64,000 nt of DNA, taken from contig NZ_JAABRQ010000007.1 of the NCBI RefSeq assembly GCF_011390835.1, positions 1 to 64,000 of the forward strand, given 5' to 3'. Source of the stretch: Hydrogenophaga sp. (GTDB lineage: Bacteria > Pseudomonadota > Gammaproteobacteria > Burkholderiales > Burkholderiaceae_C). This document shows, piece by piece, positions 17,441 to 25,420 of this stretch (position 1 is its first letter; each line of letters starts with the position of its first letter). Under the pieces are notes generated by a model that made no database searches, was not told the DNA's origin, and worked only from the letters and a program-made list of their open reading frames with translations. Position numbers and translations under genes: made by a program.

Positions 17441-17581
17441 TCATTTGGTCTTCTCTTTGCCGCGCGGGATCACCGAGGTCATCGGCGGCGAAGGACGGTC
17501 CGAGGTGACCGGGCCCTTGGGCACGGAAGTGTCCTTCTTCGGTTTCTTGGCCATCTTTTCGTTGCGCTGTTCTTTGCCCAT
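17441..17581 (-). CDS. Small basic Lys/Pro-rich protein, 46 aa
   Basis: Short reading frame from an ATG at 17581 with a strong AGGAG site eight bases upstream. The product starts MGKEQRNEKMAKKPKKDTS and continues with TSDRPSPPMTSVIPRGKEK; it is rich in Lys and Pro, with no hydrophobic segment, so it is likely cytosolic and disordered. It precedes the DUF427 gene by 10 bp on the same strand. The good ribosome site and operon position argue it is real. Function unknown. Confidence 0.65.
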   Translation of the reverse strand: MGKEQRNEKMAKKPKKDTSVPKGPVTSDRPSPPMTSVIPRGKEKTK

Positions 17582-17642
17582 GAGACTCTCCTATAAGGAT
17601 TCGAGACGAATCGAGCGATGTTAAGCCAGAAACGTGCTGGAA

Positions 17643-18227
17643 TCAGAGACCCAGCAAGCTCGCCAGATCCTGCGTCGCCATGGACCCGGTGCGGGTGATG
17701 ACCTGGCCAGTTTGCGGGTGGCGCGCGACGATGAACGGCACCGAGTCCGCCCCCAGTCGATTGAGCAGCCCGGTGTTGACCTTGATGGCCTCGGCTACCT
17801 CGTCGGGTACGCTGGATGAAGCCGACATACCGCCCTGGCCAGCGAGCAAGGCCTGCTCGTGCTGGGTCATGGTCTCCAGCGGGTTGGCCGCCTGCATCAG
17901 AGCCGCGCCCTGGGGCAGACTCTTGGCGTTGATGATGGCCACTGGTAGCCAGACAAACTTGACCTTGTTGTGCAGCGGCAGTGACGAGTTCCACAGGTGG
18001 CCGCAGTGGGGGCATTGGGGGTCGAACAGCACGTAGACCGGATTGGCCCCCATGAGCGCGCCCACGGTGAAGCCCTTGCCCTCGGCGCCCAGGATGCTGT
18101 GAGCCTGATCGGCGGCGATCGGTGCCGCGGCGGTGGATGCTGGCGCGCTGTCCTGCGGCGAGCAGGCGGACAGCAGCAAGCACATGGCGGCGAGGAGGGG
18201 GAGGGTGAGGGTGCGAAAGGTCGGCAT
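17643..18227 (-). CDS. Thioredoxin-fold disulfide isomerase-like lipoprotein (DsbG/DsbC type)
   Basis: A 194-residue envelope protein with lipobox LLLSAC (C22) and a thioredoxin-like domain carrying the redox motif CPHC (C72, C75) in LFDPQCPHCGHLW. Near the C terminus DSVPF supplies the cis-proline. The CPHC pair is DsbA-like, but the overall layout resembles DsbG/DsbC without a dimerisation domain. Anchored by lipid, it probably works on periplasmic disulfides. The ATG at 18227 fits the signal peptide; an upstream GTG is rejected. Confidence 0.82.
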   Translation of the reverse strand: MPTFRTLTLPLLAAMCLLLSACSPQDSAPASTAAAPIAADQAHSILGAEGKGFTVGALMGANPVYVLFDPQCPHCGHLWNSSLPLHNKVKFVWLPVAIINAKSLPQGAALMQAANPLETMTQHEQALLAGQGGMSASSSVPDEVAEAIKVNTGLLNRLGADSVPFIVARHPQTGQVITRTGSMATQDLASLLGL

Positions 18228-18293
18228 GGTCTTGGGTTGCGGCACAAGCAGAACGGGTATGACCCCATTGTGCCGCGCCGCTTCCGTCCGGGT

Positions 18294-19241
18294 TCAGCCG
18301 AAGCTGCGTGCCTGCGCCATCTGACCCATTCGCGCCGTGGTTTCGAAAAAGCCGGCCACCATCTCGTCGATGATCTGCTGCGTGGTTTTCACGCCTGTGA
18401 TCAGCCCCGCGCTCTGGCCGGCCAGCGCCGGCGCGGCTTCCATGTCGCCGTCGAAATACACGCGCTGGATGCCGTGAAACGTGTCGGGTGGCATCACACC
18501 GGCCTCGTGAATCGCGGCGGTGCGTTGCGACTTGAGTGCGCGGATGCAGGGGCTGGCCTTTTTGTTGAGCACCCAGGTGCCGGTGTCGCCGGCCTGGATG
18601 ATGGCCTGCTTGAAGTTGTCGTGTACCGGGCTCTCGGCACTGCAGACAAAGCGCGTGCCCATCTGCACGGCTTCAGCGCCCAGTGCAAAAGCGGCAGCCA
18701 TGCCGCGGCCATCCACGATGCCGCCGGCAGCAATCATCGGCACGTCGGCCCGCGCCCGGATGGCTTGCAGCAACACCAGTGTGGAGACCTCCTCCGGATT
18801 TTTGAAGCCACCGCCCTCTGCTCCTTCGACCACCAGGCCGTCGATGCCTGCATCCACGCACTTGAGCGCGGTTTCGACCGTGGGCACGGCGTGGTAGACG
18901 GTGATGCCCGCGCTTTTCAGCGGCGCGATGAACTTGGCCGGGCTGCCGGCCGAGGTGGTCACGAACTTCACGCCCGAGTCGCAGACAAAACGCAGCATGG
19001 CGTCATCTTTCAGGAAGCGGATCGGCAGGTTGACGCCAAACGGCAGGCCGGTGGCGGCCATCTTGGTGATCTCGGCCTGGCAGTTGGCGGTTTCGCCAGA
19101 AGAAGTTTCGATGATGCCCAGGCCACCGGCGCGCGAGACGGCCGAGGCGAGCGGAAAACGGGCGATCCAGCCCATGGGGGCCTGGACGATGGGGTAGCGC
19201 GCGCCGGTGTGGGCGAGCACGCGGTTGGGGGTTGGCAGCAT
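18294..19241 (-). CDS. Nitronate monooxygenase-like flavoprotein (catalytic His not conserved)
   Basis: TIM-barrel FMN protein of 315 residues in the NMO/2-nitropropane dioxygenase and FabK superfamily: PIVQAPMGWIA at the N terminus, AAGGIVDGRGMAAAFALGAE phosphate-binding region and QMGTRF. The usual EGxEAGGHxG loop reads EGAEGGGFKN, so the expected catalytic His is Phe; true nitronate oxidation is doubtful. The ATG at 19241 has an AGGAG site. A second paralogue lies at 39860. Confidence 0.8.
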   Translation of the reverse strand: MLPTPNRVLAHTGARYPIVQAPMGWIARFPLASAVSRAGGLGIIETSSGETANCQAEITKMAATGLPFGVNLPIRFLKDDAMLRFVCDSGVKFVTTSAGSPAKFIAPLKSAGITVYHAVPTVETALKCVDAGIDGLVVEGAEGGGFKNPEEVSTLVLLQAIRARADVPMIAAGGIVDGRGMAAAFALGAEAVQMGTRFVCSAESPVHDNFKQAIIQAGDTGTWVLNKKASPCIRALKSQRTAAIHEAGVMPPDTFHGIQRVYFDGDMEAAPALAGQSAGLITGVKTTQQIIDEMVAGFFETTARMGQMAQARSFG

Positions 19242-19347
19242 GGGGCTCCTGTGGATCACGGCAACCGCACATTGTTGAAGCGATTGCACCGAGACCCTTG
19301 TCGCTCGCGTTACCGCGTTCGGCAACGCCGCATGTGGGATGCACAAA

Positions 19348-19377
19348 GAGGCTGCCAGGCCTCAGCCCGGCAGCCTC
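19348..19377 (-). terminator. Hairpin downstream of the RcnB-like gene
   Basis: Perfect 9-bp stem GAGGCTGCC/GGCAGCCTC with a 12-base loop, 30 bp past the RcnB-like stop. Read on the minus strand it is followed by CTCTTTG, only weakly U-rich, so it is a probable but imperfect Rho-independent terminator. Confidence 0.5.
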
Positions 19378-19406
19378 ATGCGCTGCTCTGGCAACCTAGG
19401 TCGAGA

Positions 19407-19865
19407 TCAATGGGCCAGGATGATGCTGGCGATGATGCCGGTGGCAATGGCGACCAGCACATAGTCGCCGCCCACCTGCACCCACTGCTGACCCCGGGGC
19501 GGTGGCGCCAGGCGATGTGCACGGTGGTTTACCACCACATATTGCCGGTTGCGGTACTCGCGCGGCAGGTAGGCGCCGCGCCGGAACTCCGGGCCGCGTG
19601 CGTTGTAGTAGTAGCGACGCTGATCTTGCCGCATGTCGCGGCGGGCATCGCGTCTGTCGTAGCGATCATCTCGCCGGTCAGCACGGCGCTCGTAGCGGTC
19701 TTCCCGGCGGTCTTCGCGCCGCTCAACGCGGTTGTCTTGGCGAGGTTGCTGAACGATTTCAGCGCGGGGCTTGTCGCGACGGCTGTCCTGCTGGGCAAAC
19801 GCAGGCAGCGCGCTCATGCCGATGGTGGCTGCGACGATGGCGCTGATCAGTGAGGTGGATTTCAT
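19407..19865 (-). CDS. RcnB-like periplasmic protein with Arg/Asp-rich linker
   Basis: A 152-residue protein with a signal peptide (residues 1-24, ending AFA), then a strongly charged repetitive tract of RREDR/RRADRRDDR-type units (about residues 40-85). A C-terminal RcnB-like domain follows (LPREYRNRQYVVVN, PPPRGQQWVQVGGDYVLVA), ending in a hydrophobic IIASIIL segment. RcnB modulates nickel/cobalt efflux in E. coli, but this large family is mostly uncharacterised and no metal transporter is nearby. The ATG at 19865 has AGGAG upstream. Confidence 0.82.
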   Translation of the reverse strand: MKSTSLISAIVAATIGMSALPAFAQQDSRRDKPRAEIVQQPRQDNRVERREDRREDRYERRADRRDDRYDRRDARRDMRQDQRRYYYNARGPEFRRGAYLPREYRNRQYVVVNHRAHRLAPPPRGQQWVQVGGDYVLVAIATGIIASIILAH

Positions 19866-19981
19866 GGGGACACTCCTGGGGTTGGGGTGTCTGCATGTTG
19901 GATGTGCCTTGTGTCGCCACGGTAAAGCGCAGCCCCAGATTTGCAAAGATCGGTTGCGGACTGTGTGGCGCCGAGCTCGCC

Positions 19982-20449
19982 TCAACTCAGTCCGGCGGTT
20001 TCCTTGGCGCGCAGCTTGGCAGCGATGTATTCACCATGCGTCACGTGCAGCAGCCCCGCCACCTTGCTGATCACGTGGTTCTCGTGGGCGTCTAGATGCG
20101 CGTCGGCATAGGCCACCCGCCACATCGCTTCGACCACGCGGATCTTCTGGTCTTGGGTGAAGCGCTCGTTGAGCTGACTGGTGAAGCGCTGGTAGTCGTA
20201 GGCAGTCTGCGCGGTGTCCTGAGCCAGCTCGATCAGCGCGGCGATCTCGTCGTCGCGCAAGCTGAACTTGTTGTGCAGTGCCGTCACCACGGTCGCCCGC
20301 TCAGCCGCATCCAGCGTGGGTTCGGCACGCAGCACCTCAACCAGCAGCACCGCTGTGGCGAGCTGCAGCTGGTGCTCCTGCTCTTGGGGCGAGCTGGTCG
20401 GGGCGCCTTCGGTGAGATTGGTCAGGAAGTCTTGGAGGAGTTTCAACAT
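19982..20449 (-). CDS. TerB-like tellurite-resistance family protein
   Basis: All-helical 155-residue protein with the TerB signature region: VVEAMWRVAYADAHLDAHE preceded by an upstream helical repeat EDP-like stretch (ATAVLLVEVLRAEPTLDAAE). TerB domains bind metal and associate with stress modules; no other ter genes are nearby, so resistance to tellurite should not be inferred. The ATG at 20449 was chosen; longer in-frame extensions run into the neighbouring methyltransferase. It starts 37 bp after that gene. Confidence 0.82.
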   Translation of the reverse strand: MLKLLQDFLTNLTEGAPTSSPQEQEHQLQLATAVLLVEVLRAEPTLDAAERATVVTALHNKFSLRDDEIAALIELAQDTAQTAYDYQRFTSQLNERFTQDQKIRVVEAMWRVAYADAHLDAHENHVISKVAGLLHVTHGEYIAAKLRAKETAGLS

Positions 20450-20486
20450 GGTGGGTGTTAGCGAGAAAACAGAGAGATGGAGCGGG

Positions 20487-21116
20487 TCAATAGGCCGCAG
20501 GTTCCCGAGCCCACACCACCAGCAGGTTGTTGGCGGGCATGGCGTATCGCTCGCGCAGCGCCAGGCCCGTCGCTTGCGCTTGTTGCGCCACGGCTTCGAG
20601 CCGGCGTATACCCCAGGCCGCATTGTTTGCGCGCAGGCTGGCGTCAAACGCCTGGTTACCCGGCGCAGTGGGCACGCCGTCTTCCAGGTAAGGCCCGTAG
20701 GTGACCAGTCGGCCTTCGGGGGCGAGATGCGTTGCTGCGCCATGCATCAGCCCCTCGCACACCGGCCAGGGCGAGATGTGCAGCAAGTTGGCGCAGAAGA
20801 TCAGGTCAAACGCCTCGGGTTGGCCGTCACATTGGATGGGCCAGGAGCGGGCGAGTACATCGAGCCGAAGGGCGGGGCGCACCCGCGCTTGCAAGCCCGC
20901 GATTTGCACGCGCGCATCGATGGCGCTCACCAGCGCTTCGTCGGCCTCGCTCGGTTGCCAGCGCCAGCCCGGCAGGTGCTGCGCGAACCCCACCGCGTGT
21001 TGACCGGTGCCCGAGGCGATTTCCAGGGCGCTGCCAGAGTCGGGCAGCAGTGCCTGCAGCCGCTCGAGAATGACTTGCTGGTTGCGCTCGGCCGCCGGGC
21101 TGAAAGGCAGGTTCAT
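20487..21116 (-). CDS. DUF938 SAM-dependent methyltransferase-like protein
   Basis: A 209-residue Rossmann-type methyltransferase of the DUF938 family. It starts MNLPFSPAAERNQQVIL, has a glycine motif IASGTGQHAVGFAQ (SAM binding) and LIFCANLLHISPW after motif III. Substrate unknown. The ATG at 21116 lies 7 bp after the YedE-like gene stop. It is probably in one operon with the two YedE halves upstream and the TerB-like gene downstream. Confidence 0.87.
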   Translation of the reverse strand: MNLPFSPAAERNQQVILERLQALLPDSGSALEIASGTGQHAVGFAQHLPGWRWQPSEADEALVSAIDARVQIAGLQARVRPALRLDVLARSWPIQCDGQPEAFDLIFCANLLHISPWPVCEGLMHGAATHLAPEGRLVTYGPYLEDGVPTAPGNQAFDASLRANNAAWGIRRLEAVAQQAQATGLALRERYAMPANNLLVVWAREPAAY

Positions 21117-21123
21117 CGTTGCT

Positions 21124-21585
21124 TCAGCGTGCGCGCAGACCCTGGGCGAGCGCACCCAGCGCGATGCCGGCCAGAGCCCAGAGCAGCGTCCAGTTGCCGG
21201 TGCCCAGGCCTGCGATCGCCGGGCCTGGACACACGCCGCAAAGTCCCCAGCCCACGCCGAACAGCGCCGATCCCCGAAGGGTGTCCCGGTTCCAGGTCGC
21301 CACGTGGGTGTGGAATCGCTCGCCCAGCAGCGGTCGGCCGAGCCAGATCGGCACCAGCTGGTAGGCCAGCAGCGTGACCACCACCGCGCCACCCATGACC
21401 AGCATCAGGCCCCAGTCCTGGAAGCGCAGAAAGCCCAGCACCACCTCGGGCTGCACCATCGTCGAGAGCGCCAGGCCGAAGCCGAACAGGACGCCGCACA
21501 CCAGCACCACCACGAGCTCGCGCAGGCGCCCGACAGAACCAGCCGCGGGCGGAAGGGCGTTGGCCTCTGGCATCACCGCGCTCAT
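21124..21585 (-). CDS. YeeE/YedE half-transporter, second subunit
   Basis: A 153-residue membrane protein with four or so hydrophobic segments. It has the YeeE/YedE signatures VCGVLFGFGLALSTMVQPE and GLCGVCPGPAIA, whose cysteines are thought to relay sulfur species. Its ATG overlaps the stop of the preceding half as ATGA. Full-length YeeE/TsuA proteins import thiosulfate; the paired half-size form is related to PmpA/PmpB-type proteins. Sulfur-compound transport is therefore likely but the exact substrate is not shown. Confidence 0.85.
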   Translation of the reverse strand: MSAVMPEANALPPAAGSVGRLRELVVVLVCGVLFGFGLALSTMVQPEVVLGFLRFQDWGLMLVMGGAVVVTLLAYQLVPIWLGRPLLGERFHTHVATWNRDTLRGSALFGVGWGLCGVCPGPAIAGLGTGNWTLLWALAGIALGALAQGLRAR

Positions 21586-22055
21586 GCCAGCCACCACCCA
21601 ACGAGGTTGGCGGTGAGGAAGGCGGTGCCCATGAAGGTGAGCACCGCCAGCAGCGAAGGCAGCTGCAGCGAGCCCAGACCGCAGATGCCGTGGCCCGAGG
21701 TGCAGCCATTGCCCAGCCTTGCGCCATAGCCGACGAAGAAGCCACCGACCAGCAGCAGGCCCACCGGCACCTCGGTGCGCAGCGCTTCGCCACCCCCCAT
21801 GGTGAGCCACCAGATCCCTGCGCCGAGCACCAGCCCCGCGGCATACACCAGCCGCCAGACGCGGGAGCTGGTGAAGCGAAGCTGATGAAAAAACGGCGCT
21901 TTCACCGCCCACGACCAGGTGGAGCTGAACACCGTGCTCATGCCGCCGACCAGACCCGTCAACACGAACAGCAGCGCCACGCCGCTGCCGATGATCAGGC
22001 CGCCGATCAGATAGTGTGGCCAGCCGAATGGGAAAAGGTCGTGGAGGAGAGTCAT
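21582..22055 (-). CDS. YeeE/YedE half-transporter, first subunit
   Basis: A 157-residue membrane protein with several transmembrane helices and the Cys motif GNGCTSGHGICG characteristic of YeeE/YedE sulfur transporters. Together with the overlapping downstream half (GLCGVCPGP) it presumably forms one channel in the inner membrane. The ATG at 22055 follows GAGGAGAGT-like purine-rich sequence only loosely. It is divergent from the SRAP gene across 55 bp. Confidence 0.86.
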   Translation of the reverse strand: MTLLHDLFPFGWPHYLIGGLIIGSGVALLFVLTGLVGGMSTVFSSTWSWAVKAPFFHQLRFTSSRVWRLVYAAGLVLGAGIWWLTMGGGEALRTEVPVGLLLVGGFFVGYGARLGNGCTSGHGICGLGSLQLPSLLAVLTFMGTAFLTANLVGWWLA

Positions 22056-22110
22056 GGCGGGGCATTATCCCCACGCGGCCAACTGCCTGCTGGCGGCGAC
22101 AATCAAAACC

Positions 22111-22824
22111 ATGTGCACCAACTACACGCCTGCCACGCCGACGCACCTGGTTTCACTGGCCGAGATCGGTGGGCTGGGGCCGGTGGTGCTGCCGACCGAC
22201 AACTGGCCGGTCGAGACCTTTCCCGGCTATGTTGCACCCTTACTGTGGCGCGACCCAGCAGGTGAGGTGGTTTGCAGCTTGGCGCGCTATGGCCTGGTGC
22301 CACGCTGGTGCCGCGACGCGGCGCAGGCCGGCACGGTCTCGCGACGCACCTACAACGCCCGCAGCGAGACGGTGGCTGAAAAGCCCAGCTACCGATCGCC
22401 CTGGCGCGAACGCCGCTGGGCCCTGGCGCCCATGGAGCACTACTTTGAACCCTGCTGGGAAACGGGACGCGCGGTGCGCTGGCGGCTGCAGCAGCCTGAC
22501 GCCGCACCGTTTGCCGCTGCTGGGTTGCACGAGCACTGGGCCGATCCCGCCACTGGCGAGTTGGTGCAGAGCTTTTCGCTGCTCACGGTGAACGCGGACG
22601 ATCACCCGGTGCTGCGGCGCATGCACCGGCCGGGCGACGAAAAGCGGCTCCTGGTGGTGGTGCCGCCGCAGGCTTTCAGTGACTGGTTGAGTGCTTCGGT
22701 GGATGAAGCAAAAGCGCTGTTGGCGAGTGCCTTGCCCGACGGGTTGATGGGTGAGCCGGCGCCGCGCGCCGTTGCGCAGCGCTCGCAGCCGACCGATACC
22801 TCGCAGGCCTCACTGGATCTGTGA
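22111..22824 (+). CDS. SRAP domain protein (YedK/HMCES family)
   Basis: A 237-residue SOS-response-associated peptidase-type protein that forms a covalent thiazolidine with abasic sites in single-stranded DNA and shields them from strand breakage. The start at 22111 is fixed by the need for Cys2 (MCTNYTP). Other active-site landmarks are YNARSETV, APMEHYFEP and the His in HPVLRRMHRP. The family is usually SOS-linked, but I could not identify a LexA box upstream. Confidence 0.9.
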   Translation: MCTNYTPATPTHLVSLAEIGGLGPVVLPTDNWPVETFPGYVAPLLWRDPAGEVVCSLARYGLVPRWCRDAAQAGTVSRRTYNARSETVAEKPSYRSPWRERRWALAPMEHYFEPCWETGRAVRWRLQQPDAAPFAAAGLHEHWADPATGELVQSFSLLTVNADDHPVLRRMHRPGDEKRLLVVVPPQAFSDWLSASVDEAKALLASALPDGLMGEPAPRAVAQRSQPTDTSQASLDL

Positions 22825-22863
22825 CGCCACCGTGGTGGGTGGCCAAGTGGCAGCTGCGCGGAT

Positions 22864-23295
22864 TCAGCCGGCGTGCTGAACCACCAGACCTTCATGCACC
22901 AGGGTCAGCGACTCGGTGGCGACCTCGCTGGACAAGGCGTTGAGCGGGCCGTAATCGAGCCGCGATGGAAAAGCGCTGCTCAGCCGCCAGGTCACCACCG
23001 GCTCGTGGACGGCATTGAGCAGGCGGATGCTCACGTCGCGCCGCTCGGCCTCACTCCCGCGCACCGTGCTCATCCACTGGAAGAAATCGTTGTCACCCGG
23101 CTCGATGGATCGCGTCAGCACCACCGGTGAAAAACGCTGCAGGCCTGGCACTGCTCGCGCGACACCATCACGGGAGGCGCTCTCGCGAAAGGGGGTGACT
23201 TCGACCTCGGTCGACAGGCCACTCACCGATATGAAACTGATGCGCCGACCGCCCCACTCGACTTGAAAGTGGTTGTTGCATAGGCTTGGGTTCAT
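22864..23295 (-). CDS. Orphan phage tail-tube (T4 gp19-like) protein
   Basis: A 143-residue protein matching the gp19/contractile-injection inner-tube family: the N-terminal NHFQVEWGGRRISFISVSGL, TPFRESASRDG, FFQWMSTVRG, RRDVSIRLLN and a C-terminal ATESLTLVHEGL. In phages and extracellular injection systems it forms the inner tube and is surrounded by sheath and baseplate genes. None is present here: neighbours are the SRAP protein and a peptidase. It may be a domesticated relic. The ATG at 23295 was chosen. Confidence 0.75.
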   Translation of the reverse strand: MNPSLCNNHFQVEWGGRRISFISVSGLSTEVEVTPFRESASRDGVARAVPGLQRFSPVVLTRSIEPGDNDFFQWMSTVRGSEAERRDVSIRLLNAVHEPVVTWRLSSAFPSRLDYGPLNALSSEVATESLTLVHEGLVVQHAG

Positions 23296-23454
23296 GAACC
23301 ATCTCCTCAGGTGATTCCAGAGCCAGGCAGCAAGAGCGGGTGGGCGCATGGCGCGTGCTTCTGGGTGGGTGGATAGGCGAATCGGGCTATGTGCTCAGGC
23401 TATCGCAAATACCCTTCTGCTGCATCCCTCCCGCGGGTGAGTCTGGGGGACGGG

Positions 23455-24321
23455 TCAGTTGGTGATGAAGAGCGCGGGGTCGACCATCGTGCGGTTGAGC
23501 ATCACGCCCCAGTGCAAATGGGGGCCAGTGACGCGGCCAGTGGCACCCACCGCACCCACTCGCTGACCCGCTTCCAGCGCGTCGCCCACGGCGACGTCGA
23601 TGGCACTCAGGTGGCACACCATGCTCAGCAGGCCGCCACCATGGTCGAGCCAGACGGTCTGGCCGTTGAAAAAATAGTCCCCAGTATCGATCACGCGCGC
23701 GGCCAGCGGTGCCGCCACCGGCGTGCCGCTGGGCGCGGCGATGTCCATGCCACTGTGGGGATTGCGTGGCTGGCCGTTGAACACCCGACGCAAACCAAAC
23801 GAGCTGGACCGCGGACCCGGCACCGGCACCTGCATTTGCAACGCGTCGGCCTGCGCATCCCAGGCTGTCGGTGCTTCGCTCCTCGTGGCGATGATGGCGG
23901 CTTGTCGCGCGCGTTCGCGCTCGAAGCGCGCCAGGTCTTCAGGCGAAAGATCGACTGTGCGCGGCGCCACGCGCAGTCGCTGTTCGGCGTAGCGTTTGGG
24001 CTCGATGGTGTAGCCCACGCGGCGGGGGGTCTCGTCGGGCATGCGCAACTCGATGCTGGCCTCACCCACCGGTGCGGCAAGGGGGACGCCGATGAGCGTC
24101 GTCCAGCCTTCGGGCGAGCCTAGTACCAGCAGCGGTATTCCTTCAGCTGAGGCCTCGGGACGGGTGGGCGCAGGCCCCAGGGGCAGCCGCACCAGCCCGC
24201 CCGGCACGGCCGAGACGCGAGGCCAGGGCTCCGCGTCTGCCGACCAGGCGCTGGAAGGCAACAGCAGGGCGCCTAGTACACCCAGCAGGGTGCAGCGCCG
24301 GTGCGTTTGCCAGGGCGTCAT
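23455..24321 (-). CDS. M23-family metallopeptidase (LytM domain)
   Basis: A 288-residue exported protein with a signal peptide ending SSAWSA and a C-terminal LytM domain. Zinc ligands lie in HSGMDI and HLHWG, and the full catalytic set appears present, so it probably cleaves peptidoglycan cross-bridges. An N-terminal beta region (about residues 30-110) resembles the substrate-guarding domain of such enzymes. It is the last gene of the moxR-DUF58-tgpA-mltB cluster, 13 bp after mltB. Confidence 0.9.
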   Translation of the reverse strand: MTPWQTHRRCTLLGVLGALLLPSSAWSADAEPWPRVSAVPGGLVRLPLGPAPTRPEASAEGIPLLVLGSPEGWTTLIGVPLAAPVGEASIELRMPDETPRRVGYTIEPKRYAEQRLRVAPRTVDLSPEDLARFERERARQAAIIATRSEAPTAWDAQADALQMQVPVPGPRSSSFGLRRVFNGQPRNPHSGMDIAAPSGTPVAAPLAARVIDTGDYFFNGQTVWLDHGGGLLSMVCHLSAIDVAVGDALEAGQRVGAVGATGRVTGPHLHWGVMLNRTMVDPALFITN

Positions 24322-24334
24322 GCGGCGCGCAGGG

Positions 24335-25420
24335 TCACGGCCGCATCTGGGCAGCAATTGTCTCGCCCAGCTCGATCACCGCCATGGCGTAGTAGCTGCT
24401 CCAGTTGTAGCGGGTGACGACGTAGAAGTTGTCGGTGCCAGCCACGTAGCTTCGCGGCGCGTCGCCGTTTTCCAGCTCCACCAGCGCCAGCTTGCCCGTG
24501 TGCTGCAGGGCAGGCACATCCAGCTGCGCGCCTTTGGCGGTGAAGCTGGCGACACTGAAGGTGGGCAGGATGTCGGGTGCGAGCAGGGCGTCGAGATCGG
24601 CGGTCGCGCTCAGGTTGACGGCGTAGTGGGTAGGCTGACCGGGCTGCCAGCCAAAAGCCTGGAAGTAGTGAGCCACCGAGCCGATGATGTCGGCCGGGCT
24701 GTTGAACAGATCGACCTTGCCGTTGCCATCGAAGTCGATGGCGTACTTCACCCAGCTGCTGGGCATGAACTGCGGCCAGCCCATGGCGCCGGCGTAGCTG
24801 CCGCGCAAGCTTTGTGGATCGAGCTCGGCGCGCCGTGTGAGGCTCAGGAACTGCTCCAATTCGCCAAGGAAGAACTCACTTCGGGCGGCGGCGCGCGGGT
24901 GGCTGGCGGGGAAGTCAAAGGCCAGCGTGGTCAGTGCATCGATGACGCGGAAATTGCCGGTGTGTTGACCCCACAGCGTCTCCACCCCGATCACGCCCAC
25001 GATTAGGCTGGCGGGTACGCCAAATTCGGCTTCGGCGCGGGCCAGCGTCTCGCGGTTCTCTTCCCAGAACCGCTGCCCGGCGCGCAACCGCACCGGCTCG
25101 ACGAAGCGCGCTCGGTAGGCAGTCCAGTTTTTGGCCGTGCCCCGTGGGGCAGGGGCCATCAGGCGCGCGACCTGGGGCAGGCGCTGAGCCTGACCGATTT
25201 GCGCCCGCACCCAGACTGGATCCAGATCGCGCCGGCTGGCCAGGTCGTCGGCGAAGGCCATGGCGGCCTCGCTCTGTCCGTACGTATAGTCAGCAACCGC
25301 AGGCCTTGACTTGGCCGGCGTCTGGGCACTGGCCTGTGCTGTCCATGAAAGTGCACCGAAGGCAGCAAAGCCCAGCAGCGCGAGGCGGCGCGTGGTGGGT
25401 GAATAAAGGTGGACGTTCAA
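24335..25420 (-). CDS. mltB: Lytic murein transglycosylase B (MltB family)
   Basis: Cleaves the glycan strand of peptidoglycan with formation of 1,6-anhydromuramic acid. It has 361 residues, a signal peptide (to about residue 32, no lipobox), catalytic Glu E147 in GVIGVETLWG, and the MltB motifs AGAMGWPQFMPSSW and DFDGNGKVDLF. The start is TTG at 25420, overlapping the stop of the transglutaminase gene as TTGA; no ATG is available before the signal peptide. Translational coupling to tgpA is likely. Confidence 0.9.
   Translation of the reverse strand: MNVHLYSPTTRRLALLGFAAFGALSWTAQASAQTPAKSRPAVADYTYGQSEAAMAFADDLASRRDLDPVWVRAQIGQAQRLPQVARLMAPAPRGTAKNWTAYRARFVEPVRLRAGQRFWEENRETLARAEAEFGVPASLIVGVIGVETLWGQHTGNFRVIDALTTLAFDFPASHPRAAARSEFFLGELEQFLSLTRRAELDPQSLRGSYAGAMGWPQFMPSSWVKYAIDFDGNGKVDLFNSPADIIGSVAHYFQAFGWQPGQPTHYAVNLSATADLDALLAPDILPTFSVASFTAKGAQLDVPALQHTGKLALVELENGDAPRSYVAGTDNFYVVTRYNWSSYYAMAVIELGETIAAQMRP

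Noticed and set aside
19982..20449. Tellurite-resistance operon
   Set aside because: Only a single TerB-like domain is present, without terC, terD or terZ, so resistance cannot be claimed.
22864..23295. Prophage or complete contractile injection locus around the gp19-like gene
   Set aside because: No sheath, baseplate, integrase, terminase or attachment repeats are found on either side.
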